Shown one piece after another: positions 52,662-63,224 of a DNA stretch of 64,000 nucleotides. The stretch is from Listeria monocytogenes ATCC 19117 (lineage in GTDB: Bacteria; Bacillota; Bacilli; Lactobacillales; Listeriaceae). The notes under the pieces are model-generated. The model was not told where the DNA came from and ran no database searches. It saw only the letters and a program-made list of their open reading frames with translations. The position numbers were made by a program, and so were the translations under genes. Location: NCBI RefSeq assembly GCF_000307025.1, contig NC_018584.1, positions 1,178,001 through 1,242,000 of the forward strand. The letters are read 5' to 3'. Every line of letters starts with the position of its first letter. The first letter of the stretch is position 1.

Positions 52662-55069
52662 TGTTAGTTTCATATAATTGGGTCAAAGAATTTTTCCAAG
52701 ACTTCCCGTTAACGGCGGAAGAGCTAGGAGAAGCAATTACAAGAACAGGTATTGAAATCGAAGGCGTAGAAGAATTAAGCGCTAGTTTGAAAAATGTCGT
52801 AGTCGGCGAAGTTTTATCATGCGAACGCCACCCCGATGCAGAGAAATTGAATAAATGTCTCGTTCAAACAGACGAAACAGAACCTGTTCAAATCATTTGC
52901 GGAGCTCCAAACGTTGCCGCTGGTCAAAAAGTAATCGTAGCCAAAGTTGGCGCAAGACTTCCAGGTGGACTTAAAATCAAACGCGCAAAACTACGCGGCG
53001 AAGTGTCAGAGGGAATGATTTGCTCCCTGGCTGAACTTGGCTTTGAAAGCAAAGTTGTACCAAAAGCATACGCAGAAGGAATTTATGTATTACCTGCGCA
53101 CGTGGAAACGGGTGTAAGTGCAATCACTTTACTTGGACTAGATGATGCGATTTTGGATATGGCAATCACACCAAACCGCGCAGATGCATTGAGCATGAAT
53201 GGTGTAGCTCACGAGGTTGGTGCGATTATTCATCAAAAACCAGCACAACCAACCGAGCCTGACGTATCTGAAAAAGGAAAAGCAGACGATTTCATTTCTG
53301 TAGAAGTTGAAAATCCAGCCGAAACACCTTACTATGCTATTAAAATGGTAGAAAACATTGAAATCAAAGAATCGCCACTATGGCTGCAAACAAAACTAAT
53401 GAAAGCTGGCATTCGTCCACATAATAACGTGGTCGATGTTACCAACTACATCAATTTATTATACGGACAACCTTTGCATTCCTTTGACTATGATAAAATT
53501 GGTAGCAAGAAAATCGTTGTACGTTCTGCAAAAGAACAAGAAGAGATTACCACGCTTGATGGCGAGAAAAGAACTTTACAGGCTGGACATACAGTTATTA
53601 CAAATGGCGTAGAACCAATTGCTATCGCTGGCGTTATGGGTGGAGAATTTTCCGAAGTAACAGAGAACACAACGACAGTAGCGCTAGAAGGTGCTATTTT
53701 CAGCAGCTCTTCCATCGGTAAAGCATCTCGCGAATTATACCTACGTACAGAAGCAAGCATCCGTTACGACAAAGGTTCTGACGCTTGGAAAGTAGAAAAA
53801 GCACTTGCACATGGCGGAGCGTTAATCGCTGAACTAAGTGGCGGAACACTAGTAGGCGGTGTCGTAGAAGTAGATAACCGTGAAAAAGCTGTAAATAAAA
53901 TCGAAACAAGCCTAACACGCATTAACCGCATTTTAGGAACAGCAATTACGCTTGCGGAAATCGAAACAATTTTTGATCGTTTAGGTTTTGTATTAGAAGT
54001 GAAAAATGATGCTCTAATCATTGAAGTGCCGACAAGACGTTGGGACATCACTATTGAAGCAGATATTTTAGAAGAAGTAGCTCGTATTTACGGTTACGAT
54101 GAAATTCCGGTAACACTTCCTGCGACAAGCACAACAGGCGGCTTATCAGACAGCCAAAAAGCTCGTCGTGTCATGCGCGCTTATTTAGAAGGAGCAGGAC
54201 TTAACCAAGCATTAACTTACTCTTTAACATCTAAAAAAGATGCAACTCGTCTAGCGCTTTCTGATGAAAAAACAGTTGCATTATCGATGCCAATGAGTGA
54301 AGAACATAGCCATTTAAGAACAAGTATCGTTCCACAATTAATTCGTAGCGCAAGTTATAACATCGCTCGTAAAAATATGGACGTGGCACTTTACGAAATG
54401 GGTACCGTGTTCTACGCAACAGAAGGGGACAATTTACCAATTGAACAAGAGCATTTGGCAGGTCTAATTACTGGGAACTGGCATACGGTTGATTGGCAAA
54501 AAACACCAAAACCAGTAGACTTCTTCGTTTTAAAAGGAATTGTCGAAGGTTTAGTGAACAAATTAGGTATCAAATCCGAACTTCACTGGAAACAAACAGA
54601 AAAAGAAGAACTGCATCCGGGAAGAACCGCCAGCCTTATTTTAGAAGGACAAGAAATTGGTTATCTTGGAGCACTTCACCCAGCGGTAGAAGCTAACTAT
54701 GATTTAAAAGAAACATATGTCTTTGAAATCAATGTAGCTGCATTACTAGATGCAACCAAAGAAAAAGTTGTGTACCATCCAATCCCACGTTACCCAGAAA
54801 TGACTCGCGACTTAGCATTGCTTGTGGATAAAAATACCGACCATGCAACAATTTCTCAAGTAATCCAAGAGCACGGCGGAAAGTTACTTGTCGATATCGA
54901 GCTATTTGATATTTTCGAAGGGGAGAGTCTTGGCGAAAATAAAAAATCGCTCGCATACACATTGACTTTCCTAGATAGCGAAAGAACACTAGTCGAAGAA
55001 GATGTACAAAAAGCAACCAATAAAGTAATAGAAGCATTACAAGAAAAACTACATGCGATTATTCGTTAA
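52661..55069 (+). CDS. pheT: Phenylalanyl-tRNA synthetase beta subunit
   Basis: This 802-residue protein has the full PheT domain order: N-terminal tRNA-binding (EMAP/OB) domain ~40-150 with VVGEVLSCERHPDAEKLNKC, B3/B4 editing domain ~210-390 (NYINLLYGQPLHSFDYDKIG), B5 ~400-475, a catalytic-like core, and the C-terminal ferredoxin-like anticodon domain beginning YHPIPRYPEMTRDLALLVDK. It forms an alpha2-beta2 tetramer with PheS. The length is normal. Confidence 0.97.
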   Translation: MLVSYNWVKEFFQDFPLTAEELGEAITRTGIEIEGVEELSASLKNVVVGEVLSCERHPDAEKLNKCLVQTDETEPVQIICGAPNVAAGQKVIVAKVGARLPGGLKIKRAKLRGEVSEGMICSLAELGFESKVVPKAYAEGIYVLPAHVETGVSAITLLGLDDAILDMAITPNRADALSMNGVAHEVGAIIHQKPAQPTEPDVSEKGKADDFISVEVENPAETPYYAIKMVENIEIKESPLWLQTKLMKAGIRPHNNVVDVTNYINLLYGQPLHSFDYDKIGSKKIVVRSAKEQEEITTLDGEKRTLQAGHTVITNGVEPIAIAGVMGGEFSEVTENTTTVALEGAIFSSSSIGKASRELYLRTEASIRYDKGSDAWKVEKALAHGGALIAELSGGTLVGGVVEVDNREKAVNKIETSLTRINRILGTAITLAEIETIFDRLGFVLEVKNDALIIEVPTRRWDITIEADILEEVARIYGYDEIPVTLPATSTTGGLSDSQKARRVMRAYLEGAGLNQALTYSLTSKKDATRLALSDEKTVALSMPMSEEHSHLRTSIVPQLIRSASYNIARKNMDVALYEMGTVFYATEGDNLPIEQEHLAGLITGNWHTVDWQKTPKPVDFFVLKGIVEGLVNKLGIKSELHWKQTEKEELHPGRTASLILEGQEIGYLGALHPAVEANYDLKETYVFEINVAALLDATKEKVVYHPIPRYPEMTRDLALLVDKNTDHATISQVIQEHGGKLLVDIELFDIFEGESLGENKKSLAYTLTFLDSERTLVEEDVQKATNKVIEALQEKLHAIIR

Positions 55070-55074
55070 ATGAA

Positions 55075-55130
55075 GAAGAACTAGGCTAGCTGGAAAACAT
55101 TTTCAACTAGTTTGGTTCTTTTTTTGTTTT
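55075..55130 (+). terminator. Terminator after pheT
   Basis: AAGAAC (55076-55081) pairs with GTTCTT (55115-55120), and the stem continues inward through CTAG/CTAG and GGAAA/TTTTC with a few wobbles, ending in a seven-T run. A TATAAT at 55190-55195 in the remaining gap is the probable -10 box of the ABC operon. Confidence 0.8.
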
Positions 55131-55229
55131 TTATAAAATAGTGGAAGTCTTTCCTTTTTTAGTACTTCACTTACTTAAATAACACATGTTATAATGATGG
55201 CACATGCCAGAGAAAAAAGGACGAGAAAA

Positions 55230-55931
55230 ATGACCTATGTAGAAATGAAAGATGTATCTAAATACTATCAAATGGGCGAGAACGTTGTCACGGCAAATGA
55301 TAAAATCACTTTCGGGATAAAAAAGGGTGAATTTGTTGTAATAGTCGGACCTTCTGGAGCCGGAAAATCCACTGTACTTAATATACTTGGTGGAATGGAT
55401 AGTGCAAGTGAAGGCAAAATTATGGTAGATGGGCAGGATATTGCTCAATATAATGCAAAACAATTAACCAAATATCGGCGAACAGATGTCGGCTTTGTAT
55501 TTCAATTTTACAATTTGGTACCCAATTTGACTGCTAAAGAGAACGTAGAATTAGCTGCCCAAATTGCGCCAAATGCATTAGACGCAGAAACTGTTTTAAC
55601 TCAAGTTGGATTAAGTCACAGATTAGACAATTTTCCAGCACAACTATCTGGCGGGGAACAACAGCGTGTCGCCATAGCACGTGCGCTTGCTAAAGCACCG
55701 AAACTGCTTTTATGCGATGAGCCAACCGGGGCACTTGATTACGATACTGGAAAATCAGTCTTAAAATTATTACAAGAAACTTGCCGTAACACGGGAACAA
55801 CCGTTATTGTTATTACCCATAACACAGCGATTACGCCAATTGCAGATCGAATTATTGAAATTAATAATGCAAAAGTTCGCAGCATCAAAGAAAATCCAGA
55901 ACCAATGTCGATTGATGATTTAGAATGGTAG
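55230..55931 (+). CDS. ABC transporter ATP-binding protein (LolD/MacB type)
   Basis: I use ATG 55230 ([16 protein letters not shown]) after AAAAAAGGACG; upstream in-frame ATGs at 55194/55197 overlap the -10 box. The 233-residue protein has Walker [19 protein letters not shown]-loop [20 protein letters not shown], signature [16 protein letters not shown], Walker [13 protein letters not shown] and ITHNTAITP. It energises the large permease 13 bases downstream. Confidence 0.92.
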   Translation: MTYVEMKDVSKYYQMGENVVTANDKITFGIKKGEFVVIVGPSGAGKSTVLNILGGMDSASEGKIMVDGQDIAQYNAKQLTKYRRTDVGFVFQFYNLVPNLTAKENVELAAQIAPNALDAETVLTQVGLSHRLDNFPAQLSGGEQQRVAIARALAKAPKLLLCDEPTGALDYDTGKSVLKLLQETCRNTGTTVIVITHNTAITPIADRIIEINNAKVRSIKENPEPMSIDDLEW

Positions 55932-55944
55932 GAAGGAGCAACCA

Positions 55945-58900
55945 GTGAAACGTTCAGCTTTATGGAAAGATATCTACCGCGAAATATGGCGTTCTAAGAG
56001 CCGCTTTATTTCCATTTTTATGCTGATTATGTTGGGTGTTGCTTTTTTCTCCGGACTTAAAGCAACTGGACCCGATATGCTTCTAACAGCCGACAATTAT
56101 TTTAATAAGTATGAATTAGCTAATTTTAACGTGCAATCTACTTATGGACTAGATGAGACGGACAAGGAAGCACTTGAAGATATATCTGGTGTCGCACAAG
56201 TGGAACTCGGATATACAGCAGATACTTTAATGAAAGATAAAAATATCGTAACGAAACTATTTTCCAATTCTGAAAGCGATAATTTAAATCAATACAAGAT
56301 AGCTAGTGGCCGTTTACCAGAAAAATCAGGGGAAATTGCACTGGATGACAATGACCTTGTTCATAAAAATGTCAAAATCGGCGACGAAGTAACTTTTGTT
56401 AAAAGTGATGGAAATAAGTTAACTAACACGCTAAAAAAATCAACTTATAAAGTAGTTGGCTTCGTTAGCTCACCAGCTTACATCCAGAAATCTGAACGTG
56501 GCTCGAGCACGGTTGGAAAAGGAAAAACAGATGCCTTTGGTGTGATTCCAGAACAGGATTTTGATTTACCAGAATACACTATTGCTAATCTTACTTTTAA
56601 CAATTTAGCAGCAAAACAAGCTTTTAGTGACGAATATGTATCCACCGAAGAAAAAGATAAGAAAAGCGTCGAAAAAGCTTTAGCAGACCAACCAGAAAAA
56701 AGATTAAATAAAATCAAGACGAAGGAACAAAAGAAATTAGACGATGCAACAGCAGAAATTAACAAAGGAAAAGCAGAACTACAGGAAAATGAAGCTAAAC
56801 TTGCAAATGCCAAAGCACAATTAGAAGAAGGATTTTCTGAATATAATGCTGCCAAAGCAAGCTATGACGCCAAAATCAAGCATGGCGAAGCAGAGATTGC
56901 AAACGGTGAAGCAGAACTAAGAAGCGCAAAAAAACAACTTGATACCGCAAAAACACAGATTGACCAAGGCGAAACAGCTCTTTCACAAGCTGAGATGGAA
57001 TTAGAAGAAGGTAGAGCGGCTTGGGAAGATGCCAATAATCTTCTTAATACAGCAAATGGTTATTTGCGAAGTGCTAAGTCGACATTAGAAAATGCTTTAA
57101 AACAACCAGATTTAACTGATTTTGAGCTAGACCGGAACAGCTTAACAAATTCATTTCAAATGCTTGCATCAGAACTTGATTTATCAAGTGCAGAGCGCGC
57201 TGAATATGAAAATGCGATGAATCAGTTACTAGATGATTATGAAAATGGCAATATTAGTGATGCGGAAATTAGGGAAGCCTTAAACGCGGCACTTGCGCAA
57301 GTTGGTAACGCTGAAAATGAATACCAATCCGCCAGAGCCACTTTAGACGCTGAAAAACAAAAAATAGAACAAGGCGAACAAACTTTAGCTGCAAAAAAAC
57401 AAGAACTTCAACAAGCAAAAACTGCCTACCAAGAAGGTCTTGCTAAATATCAAGCAGGTTTAGAAAAAATTTCGCAAGCAAAACAACAACTCGCTGATGG
57501 AAAAGAAACAGGTTCCACAGAACTACAAAGCGCACTTGCTAAATTAAACGTAGGTCAAGCGGAATACGAAAAAAATCTCGCTTTGTTTGAAAAAGAGAAA
57601 GCAAAAGCAGAAGGCAAGCTAGCTAGCGCCGAAAAAGAGGTTAAAATCGGTCAAGAAAAACTAGATGCGCTCAAACTTCCAAAATATTATGTCCTTGATC
57701 GAAACGACAATCCAGGCTACAGCGAATATAAAGAAAATGCAGATCGTTTAACCTCGTTATCAACCGCATTCCCAATTTTCTTCTTCCTAATCGCTGCGCT
57801 CGTTTGTTTGACGACGATGACGCGGATGGTAGAGGAACAAAGAACACAAATTGGAACGTTGAAAGCATTTGGTTATTCTAATGGTAGCATTATTTTGAAA
57901 TACCTCGTATATGGTTCTACCGCGAGTATAATCGGGAGCGTTCTTGGAATATTAATTGGATTCCAGTTTTTCCCGAATATCATTTTTAACGCCTATAAAT
58001 CGATGTATGAAATGCCACCAGTGGATATTGGCTTTTACTGGAGCTACAGTTTGCTATCCTTATTTGTTGCGTTATTCTGTACAACATTTACTGCTTATGT
58101 AGCTTGTCGTGCCGAACTTCGCGCCAATGCAGCAACATTAATGCGTCCCAAAGCACCAAAAATTGGCAAACGGATTTTCTTAGAACGAATTAGTTTTATT
58201 TGGAAACGAATGAACTTCACAAGCAAAGTGACTGCGAGAAATTTATTCCGCTACAAACAAAGAATGCTCATGACGGTTCTAGGAGTTGCTGGATGTACCG
58301 CATTAATTCTTACTGGTTTTGGATTACGGAATTCAATTAGTGACATCGCCAAAATGCAATATGGCCAAATTATGAAATATGATGCAGCTATTTATCAAGA
58401 CATGAGCGCACCACCAGCTGCCAAAGAAACCTTTGATGAAATAATGAATGACTCCAATATCAAAAGCAAGTTAGCTATGTCTCAAACAAATATTGAGACC
58501 GTAAAATCAGGACAATCAGCTCAAACTACATCCATTATTGTCCCTAAAAATTTGAATGAATTACCAGATTACATTGTGCTTCGCGACCGTGCCAGTCATA
58601 CAACCGAAAAACTCACCGATGATGGTGCGATTATTACGGAAAAACTAGCTAAATTATTTGACGTAAAACCAGGCGATACAATTACCGTCAAAAACGCTGA
58701 AAATGACAAATTCCAAATAAAAGTCAGTGCCATTACTGAAAACTATGCAATGCACTACATTTATATGACAAAATCATATTATCAACAAGTATTTAAAGAA
58801 AAACCTACCTACAATTTAGACTTATTAATGTTAAAAGATACCTCTGAAAAAGTAGAGAGCAATTTTGCGGAAAAATTAACAGATAGTAAAGCCATTTTAA

Positions 58901-59355
58901 ACGTTACTTTTTCCAATAATGTTAGTTCATTGTTAAATGAAACTTTGGATAGTTTGAATATTGTTATCGTGGTACTCATTACGTCTGCGGCATTACTTGC
59001 GTTTGTCGTGCTTTACAACCTGACAAATATTAATGTTTCAGAACGGATACGAGAACTTTCTACTATCAAAGTACTCGGGTTTTATCCAAAAGAAGTGACT
59101 ATGTATGTCTACCGGGAAAATATTATTTTAACCTTAATGGGCATTGCGGCTGGATTTGTCCTTGGATTCTTCTTGCACCGGTTTATCATCACCACAGCAG
59201 AGGTAGATCAAATGATGTTCAGTCCGGCAATTAGTTGGACAAGCTACCTATTTTCCGGCATACTCACCCTCGTTTTTGCAACTGTTGTAATGGTTGTCAT
59301 GCACATTAAACTAAAACGAATCGACATGATTGAAGCACTGAAATCAGTTGAGTGA
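55945..59355 (+). CDS. Large FtsX-type ABC permease with internal coiled coil
   Basis: This 1136-residue protein starts at GTG. It has an N-terminal TM segment (ISIFMLIMLGVAFFSGLKAT), a ~230-residue extracellular domain, a long Ala/Glu/Lys/Gln-rich coiled coil (about 260-605), and a first FtsX domain with three TMs (~615-730; CLTTMTRMVEEQRTQIGTLK). A further TM (~770-790), a second extracellular domain and a final FtsX domain (~1010-1130; NINVSERIRELSTIKVLGFY) follow. This layout fits export or extraction of lipids or peptides; no substrate can be named. Confidence 0.88.
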   Translation: MKRSALWKDIYREIWRSKSRFISIFMLIMLGVAFFSGLKATGPDMLLTADNYFNKYELANFNVQSTYGLDETDKEALEDISGVAQVELGYTADTLMKDKNIVTKLFSNSESDNLNQYKIASGRLPEKSGEIALDDNDLVHKNVKIGDEVTFVKSDGNKLTNTLKKSTYKVVGFVSSPAYIQKSERGSSTVGKGKTDAFGVIPEQDFDLPEYTIANLTFNNLAAKQAFSDEYVSTEEKDKKSVEKALADQPEKRLNKIKTKEQKKLDDATAEINKGKAELQENEAKLANAKAQLEEGFSEYNAAKASYDAKIKHGEAEIANGEAELRSAKKQLDTAKTQIDQGETALSQAEMELEEGRAAWEDANNLLNTANGYLRSAKSTLENALKQPDLTDFELDRNSLTNSFQMLASELDLSSAERAEYENAMNQLLDDYENGNISDAEIREALNAALAQVGNAENEYQSARATLDAEKQKIEQGEQTLAAKKQELQQAKTAYQEGLAKYQAGLEKISQAKQQLADGKETGSTELQSALAKLNVGQAEYEKNLALFEKEKAKAEGKLASAEKEVKIGQEKLDALKLPKYYVLDRNDNPGYSEYKENADRLTSLSTAFPIFFFLIAALVCLTTMTRMVEEQRTQIGTLKAFGYSNGSIILKYLVYGSTASIIGSVLGILIGFQFFPNIIFNAYKSMYEMPPVDIGFYWSYSLLSLFVALFCTTFTAYVACRAELRANAATLMRPKAPKIGKRIFLERISFIWKRMNFTSKVTARNLFRYKQRMLMTVLGVAGCTALILTGFGLRNSISDIAKMQYGQIMKYDAAIYQDMSAPPAAKETFDEIMNDSNIKSKLAMSQTNIETVKSGQSAQTTSIIVPKNLNELPDYIVLRDRASHTTEKLTDDGAIITEKLAKLFDVKPGDTITVKNAENDKFQIKVSAITENYAMHYIYMTKSYYQQVFKEKPTYNLDLLMLKDTSEKVESNFAEKLTDSKAILNVTFSNNVSSLLNETLDSLNIVIVVLITSAALLAFVVLYNLTNINVSERIRELSTIKVLGFYPKEVTMYVYRENIILTLMGIAAGFVLGFFLHRFIITTAEVDQMMFSPAISWTSYLFSGILTLVFATVVMVVMHIKLKRIDMIEALKSVE

Positions 59356-59357
59356 TG

Positions 59358-59396
59358 ATGAAAAGAACTTGTTTTTATCGGCAAGTTCTTTTCATT
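59358..59396 (+). terminator. Terminator after the ABC permease
   Basis: ATGAAAAGAACTTG (59358-59371) pairs perfectly with CAAGTTCTTTTCAT (59382-59395). The -35 box of the next promoter begins at its last base. Confidence 0.85.
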
Positions 59397-59424
59397 TGAC
59401 TTAAAAATAAATAAAGCTTAAACT
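59396..59424 (+). promoter_or_regulatory. Promoter of the marR-mmpL pair
   Basis: TTGACT (59396-59401), 17 bases, TAAACT (59419-59424). AAGGGGGTGA at 59435-59444 is the ribosome site of the next gene. Confidence 0.65.
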
Positions 59425-59452
59425 GAAAAATAGTTAAGGGGGTGAACTTTAT

Positions 59453-59905
59453 TTGGAAAGACAAAAAGTAAAACAACTGATAAAAAGTTACCAACAAACA
59501 TACATATTTGCGATGAATCAAATACATCAAGCTATTTCAGAAATTTCAGCAAGTACTGTAGACCTTTCCATTGAGCAGTTTTTTGTTTTGCGTGAGATTG
59601 CTACCTATGATGGTATTAGCGCAACAGAACTAGCAGCCACTTTAGCAGTAAATAAGAGCGCTATTACACCTAAACTGAAAAAATTAGAAGAAAAAGGCTA
59701 CATTAGACGAGAACGAAACCAACAAGATAAACGCGCCGTAGTTTTAACTATCTCAGAAAAAGGGAATAACGTTTACGAAGAATGCGAAAAACAATTAGAG
59801 TTACTCGTGAATGAATGGCTCGAAATACTAGGGGAAAAGGACAGCGAACAATTTTTTGAATTATTTCAAAAGATTACCAAGTCGGTTGTTGAGCCTAGAC
59901 AATAA
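59453..59905 (+). CDS. MarR-family transcriptional regulator
   Basis: This 150-residue winged-helix protein starts at TTG 59453. It has YDGISATELAATLAVNKSAI (HTH, ~60-80), TPKLKKLEEKGYIRRERNQQ and DKRAVVLTISEKG (wing). Dimerisation helices are at both ends. It lies 15 bases upstream of the MmpL transporter, which it probably represses together with itself. Confidence 0.9.
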   Translation: MERQKVKQLIKSYQQTYIFAMNQIHQAISEISASTVDLSIEQFFVLREIATYDGISATELAATLAVNKSAITPKLKKLEEKGYIRRERNQQDKRAVVLTISEKGNNVYEECEKQLELLVNEWLEILGEKDSEQFFELFQKITKSVVEPRQ

Positions 59906-59920
59906 AAGGAGAGATTTGGC

Positions 59921-62900
59921 ATGAAATGGATTATGAAACTCCGCTGGGCCATTTTAGCATTTTGGCTTGCAGCAGCAGTCGTACTAATGATTATTGCACC
60001 ACCCATGGCAGATCTTGTACGCGAAAAAGGCGAATTAAAGCTGCCTGATGGCTATCCGTCATCACTAGCAACGGAAATGCAAAAGAAACATAATCCAGAT
60101 GACAAGGGTTCAGCTTACATCGCTGTTTATACTGCCGACCATAAGTTAACTGGAACAGAATTAAACGATATTCAGGATTCACTCAACTCTATCGAAAAAG
60201 ATAAAGACGAACTTCATGTAACAAACGTGTTATCTAGTTTTAACCAACCAGAACTTAAAGATAAGTTCTTATCAAAAGATGGTAAAACAATGGTAGCAAG
60301 TTTAACCGTAGATGATACGGATGCCTCGGTTAAAAGCATACGTAACGCATTAGATAAGAAAATGGATGTAAATGGTGTTGATACGTATTTAACAGGTAAT
60401 AAACTAATTCAAGAAGATGTAGTTCAAGGATCTGAAGACGGTTTACATAAAACAGAAGGCATCACCGTTGTCTTTATTTTAGTTGTATTATTCCTTGTAT
60501 TCCGCTCAGCAGTGGCACCGTTTATTCCACTTGTAACAGTGGGAATTAGTTACCTCGTTGCGCAAAGCACGGTAGCATTCTTAATTGATATCTTTAATTT
60601 CCCAGTCTCTACATACACGCAAATCTTTATGGTTTGTATTATGTTCGGAATTGGGACAGACTATTGTATTCTCTTAATGAGTCGATTTAAAGAAGAAATG
60701 GGTGCCGGTCTCAATCCACGAGAAGCTGTTCATGCAACGTATCGTACAGCAGGAAAAACAGTCATTTATAGTGGTGTAGCTGTTCTCGTAGCATTTACTT
60801 CGCTATATTTTGTACAATTTGATTTATATCGTTCCGCAGTAGCAGTCGGCGTTGGGATTGTCGTTTTACTTGCCGCGTTGTACACGCTCGTACCATTCTT
60901 TATGAGCACACTCGGAACCCATTTATTCTGGCCGTTAAATAAAAATATTAGCCATAAAGAAAATAAAATTTGGGGCGCTGCTGGTAAATTCACTTTTGCA
61001 AGACCGTGGATTGCTTTATTAATCGTTGCAGCTATCACGTTGCCGCCAATCTTATTGCATACAGGAACAGAATCATTTAACTCATTAGACGAAATTAGTG
61101 ACAAATATCCTTCCAAAAAAGGTTTTGAAATCGTATCGGACAGTTTCGGAGCAGGCCAAGTAGCGCCAACACAAATTTTTATCGAAAATGACGATAATAT
61201 GCGAACTACAGATTACATCGCGCAAATTGAAAAAATTTCCGATGATTTATCTCATTTAAAAGGCATCGATATGGTTATGAGTGCCTCACGTCCAGCCGGA
61301 AAACGGGTAGATGACATTTACATTAAAAACCAAGCCGGACAAGTAAATGACGGTGTTGGTCAAGCAACTGATGGCGTAGGGGAAGTGAAAAAAGGACTAG
61401 ATTCAGCAAGTTCAGAACTCAAAAAATCCGAGCCCGCCTTGGATAAAGCTGTTGCAGGAGTGAGCGATTTACAAAAAGGCACTGTCGCAACACAAGAAGG
61501 AATTAACCAACTACAAACAGCACTCGCACAAATCCAAACAGGCATTGAAAGCGGAGCAACTGGTGCTGGTGATTTAAAACAAGGCGTAGCAGAAGCCAAA
61601 TCACAACTAGCTACGTTACAAAATGGAGAAGCGCAAATCCAAGCAGGATACGTAGAAATTCAGAAAAACCTACAAAACGTAGCTGACCAACTAAAAGGCT
61701 TTGAAGACCCTAGCTCTCAAGCAATTGATACTTCCAAACTTGAAGAGCAATTCAAAAAAATTGGTGCTTCTTTCCAAGCGTTCGCAGCAGCGCATCCAGA
61801 AGTGAGAAATGACCCTCGTTTCCAAAAACTAGCCGCAGATATTCAAGGCTTAGAAACAGCTGGTAACGAACTGAAAACCTCTGCTGGACAACAAATGGCA
61901 GCACTTCAAGCAAAAATGAAAGAACTAAATCAAGGTATTCAACAACTCGCAACAGCGATGAATCAATTAAACGAGCAGTCCAAACAAATCTCTGATGGAC
62001 TTAGCGCTTTTAGTACAGGACTTGGTCAAATCGAAACAGGACTTGATCAATTAGAAAAAGGTCTCAATCAAGCCGCAGATGGTCAAGGACAAGTTGTTTC
62101 CAAAATGCCGGAAATCTCTAATGCACTAACGCAAATCGCTGCTGGACAAGGTGCCCTAAAAGATGGCTTTGCAGGCATTAGCGGTCAAATGGGTCAATTA
62201 ACAGATGGCTTAACTTCTGGCGCAGACGGCCTAGGTAAAGTAGAAAGTGGGCTAAACACAGCGAATGGACTTATCGATGATTGGTCAAAAGTTCCTTACG
62301 CAAGTTCCGGAATTTATGTACCGGATGCCCTACTAAAAAATGCTGATTTCCAAAAAGTATTAGATCAATACATCTCTTCTGATGGAAAACTGGCAACGAT
62401 TAATGTGATTTTGACGAAAAATCCATATTCCAATGAAGCGATGGATTCAATTGATGACATTAATGAACAACTCTCAGCTAGCATGAAAGGAACAAAACTG
62501 GAAAATGCGAAAATTGGTATAGGTGGAATGACGAGTGCCAATTACGATACGAGAGATATGTCAACAGCTGACTATCATTTGGTTCTTGTAATCGTTCTAG
62601 CGAGTGTTTTCGTGACACTTGTTATCGTCTTGCGTTCTCTAGTAATGCCAATTTATCTGATTGCATCACTCGTATTAACGTACTTTGCTGCACTTGGGTT
62701 CGCAGAAATTATCTTCATGCGAATTCTTGGATACAGTGGTCTAACGTGGGCAACACCGTTCTTCGGATTTGTAGTACTCGTCGCGCTCGGTATCGATTAT
62801 TCGATCTTCTTGATGTCAAGATTTAACGAATACAACGGACTTTCTGTACGCGATAGAATGATAAAAGCCATGAAAAATATGGGTGGCGTTATCTTCTCAG

Positions 62901-63121
62901 CGGTCATTATCCTCGGTGGAACATTCGCCGCAATGATGCCAGCTGGCGTGCTTTCCTTACTCGAAATTGCGACGGTCGTTTTAATCGGCTTAGTACTCTA
63001 TGCCGTCGTTATTTTACCACTCTTCGTTCCAGTAATGGTTAAACTATTCGGACGTGGCAACTGGTGGCCATTTATTACAAGAAAAGGCGACCATCAAGAA
63101 AACGTACCACCGAAAAAATAA
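59921..63121 (+). CDS. MmpL/RND-family membrane transporter with coiled-coil ectodomain
   Basis: This 1066-residue protein has TM1 (~8-28), an ectodomain, TM2-6 (~175-345) with the family motif FGIGTDYCILLMSRFKEEMG, and TM7 (~360). A second ectodomain (~390-880) follows, containing a long helical Gln/Gly/Ala repeat region with units like GVGQATDGVGEVKKGLDSAS. TM8-12 (~895-1045) carry VVLVALGIDYSIFLMSRFNE. The two Asp-Tyr motifs fit proton-driven transport. Related Gram-positive proteins export lipids or drugs; substrate unknown. Confidence 0.9.
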   Translation: MKWIMKLRWAILAFWLAAAVVLMIIAPPMADLVREKGELKLPDGYPSSLATEMQKKHNPDDKGSAYIAVYTADHKLTGTELNDIQDSLNSIEKDKDELHVTNVLSSFNQPELKDKFLSKDGKTMVASLTVDDTDASVKSIRNALDKKMDVNGVDTYLTGNKLIQEDVVQGSEDGLHKTEGITVVFILVVLFLVFRSAVAPFIPLVTVGISYLVAQSTVAFLIDIFNFPVSTYTQIFMVCIMFGIGTDYCILLMSRFKEEMGAGLNPREAVHATYRTAGKTVIYSGVAVLVAFTSLYFVQFDLYRSAVAVGVGIVVLLAALYTLVPFFMSTLGTHLFWPLNKNISHKENKIWGAAGKFTFARPWIALLIVAAITLPPILLHTGTESFNSLDEISDKYPSKKGFEIVSDSFGAGQVAPTQIFIENDDNMRTTDYIAQIEKISDDLSHLKGIDMVMSASRPAGKRVDDIYIKNQAGQVNDGVGQATDGVGEVKKGLDSASSELKKSEPALDKAVAGVSDLQKGTVATQEGINQLQTALAQIQTGIESGATGAGDLKQGVAEAKSQLATLQNGEAQIQAGYVEIQKNLQNVADQLKGFEDPSSQAIDTSKLEEQFKKIGASFQAFAAAHPEVRNDPRFQKLAADIQGLETAGNELKTSAGQQMAALQAKMKELNQGIQQLATAMNQLNEQSKQISDGLSAFSTGLGQIETGLDQLEKGLNQAADGQGQVVSKMPEISNALTQIAAGQGALKDGFAGISGQMGQLTDGLTSGADGLGKVESGLNTANGLIDDWSKVPYASSGIYVPDALLKNADFQKVLDQYISSDGKLATINVILTKNPYSNEAMDSIDDINEQLSASMKGTKLENAKIGIGGMTSANYDTRDMSTADYHLVLVIVLASVFVTLVIVLRSLVMPIYLIASLVLTYFAALGFAEIIFMRILGYSGLTWATPFFGFVVLVALGIDYSIFLMSRFNEYNGLSVRDRMIKAMKNMGGVIFSAVIILGGTFAAMMPAGVLSLLEIATVVLIGLVLYAVVILPLFVPVMVKLFGRGNWWPFITRKGDHQENVPPKK

Positions 63122-63127
63122 CATAAT

Positions 63128-63164
63128 AAACCGCATTCCTTTAAAAAAGGGGATGCGGTTTTTA
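63128..63164 (+). terminator. Terminator after the MmpL gene
   Basis: AAACCGCATTCC (63128-63139) pairs with GGGATGCGGTTT with one wobble, followed by TTT. Confidence 0.85.
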
Positions 63165-63224
63165 GTTTGCTTCCAAAGACTATTTTGCTAAGATATAGTT
63201 AGATGAATGAAGGAGGAAAAAATC

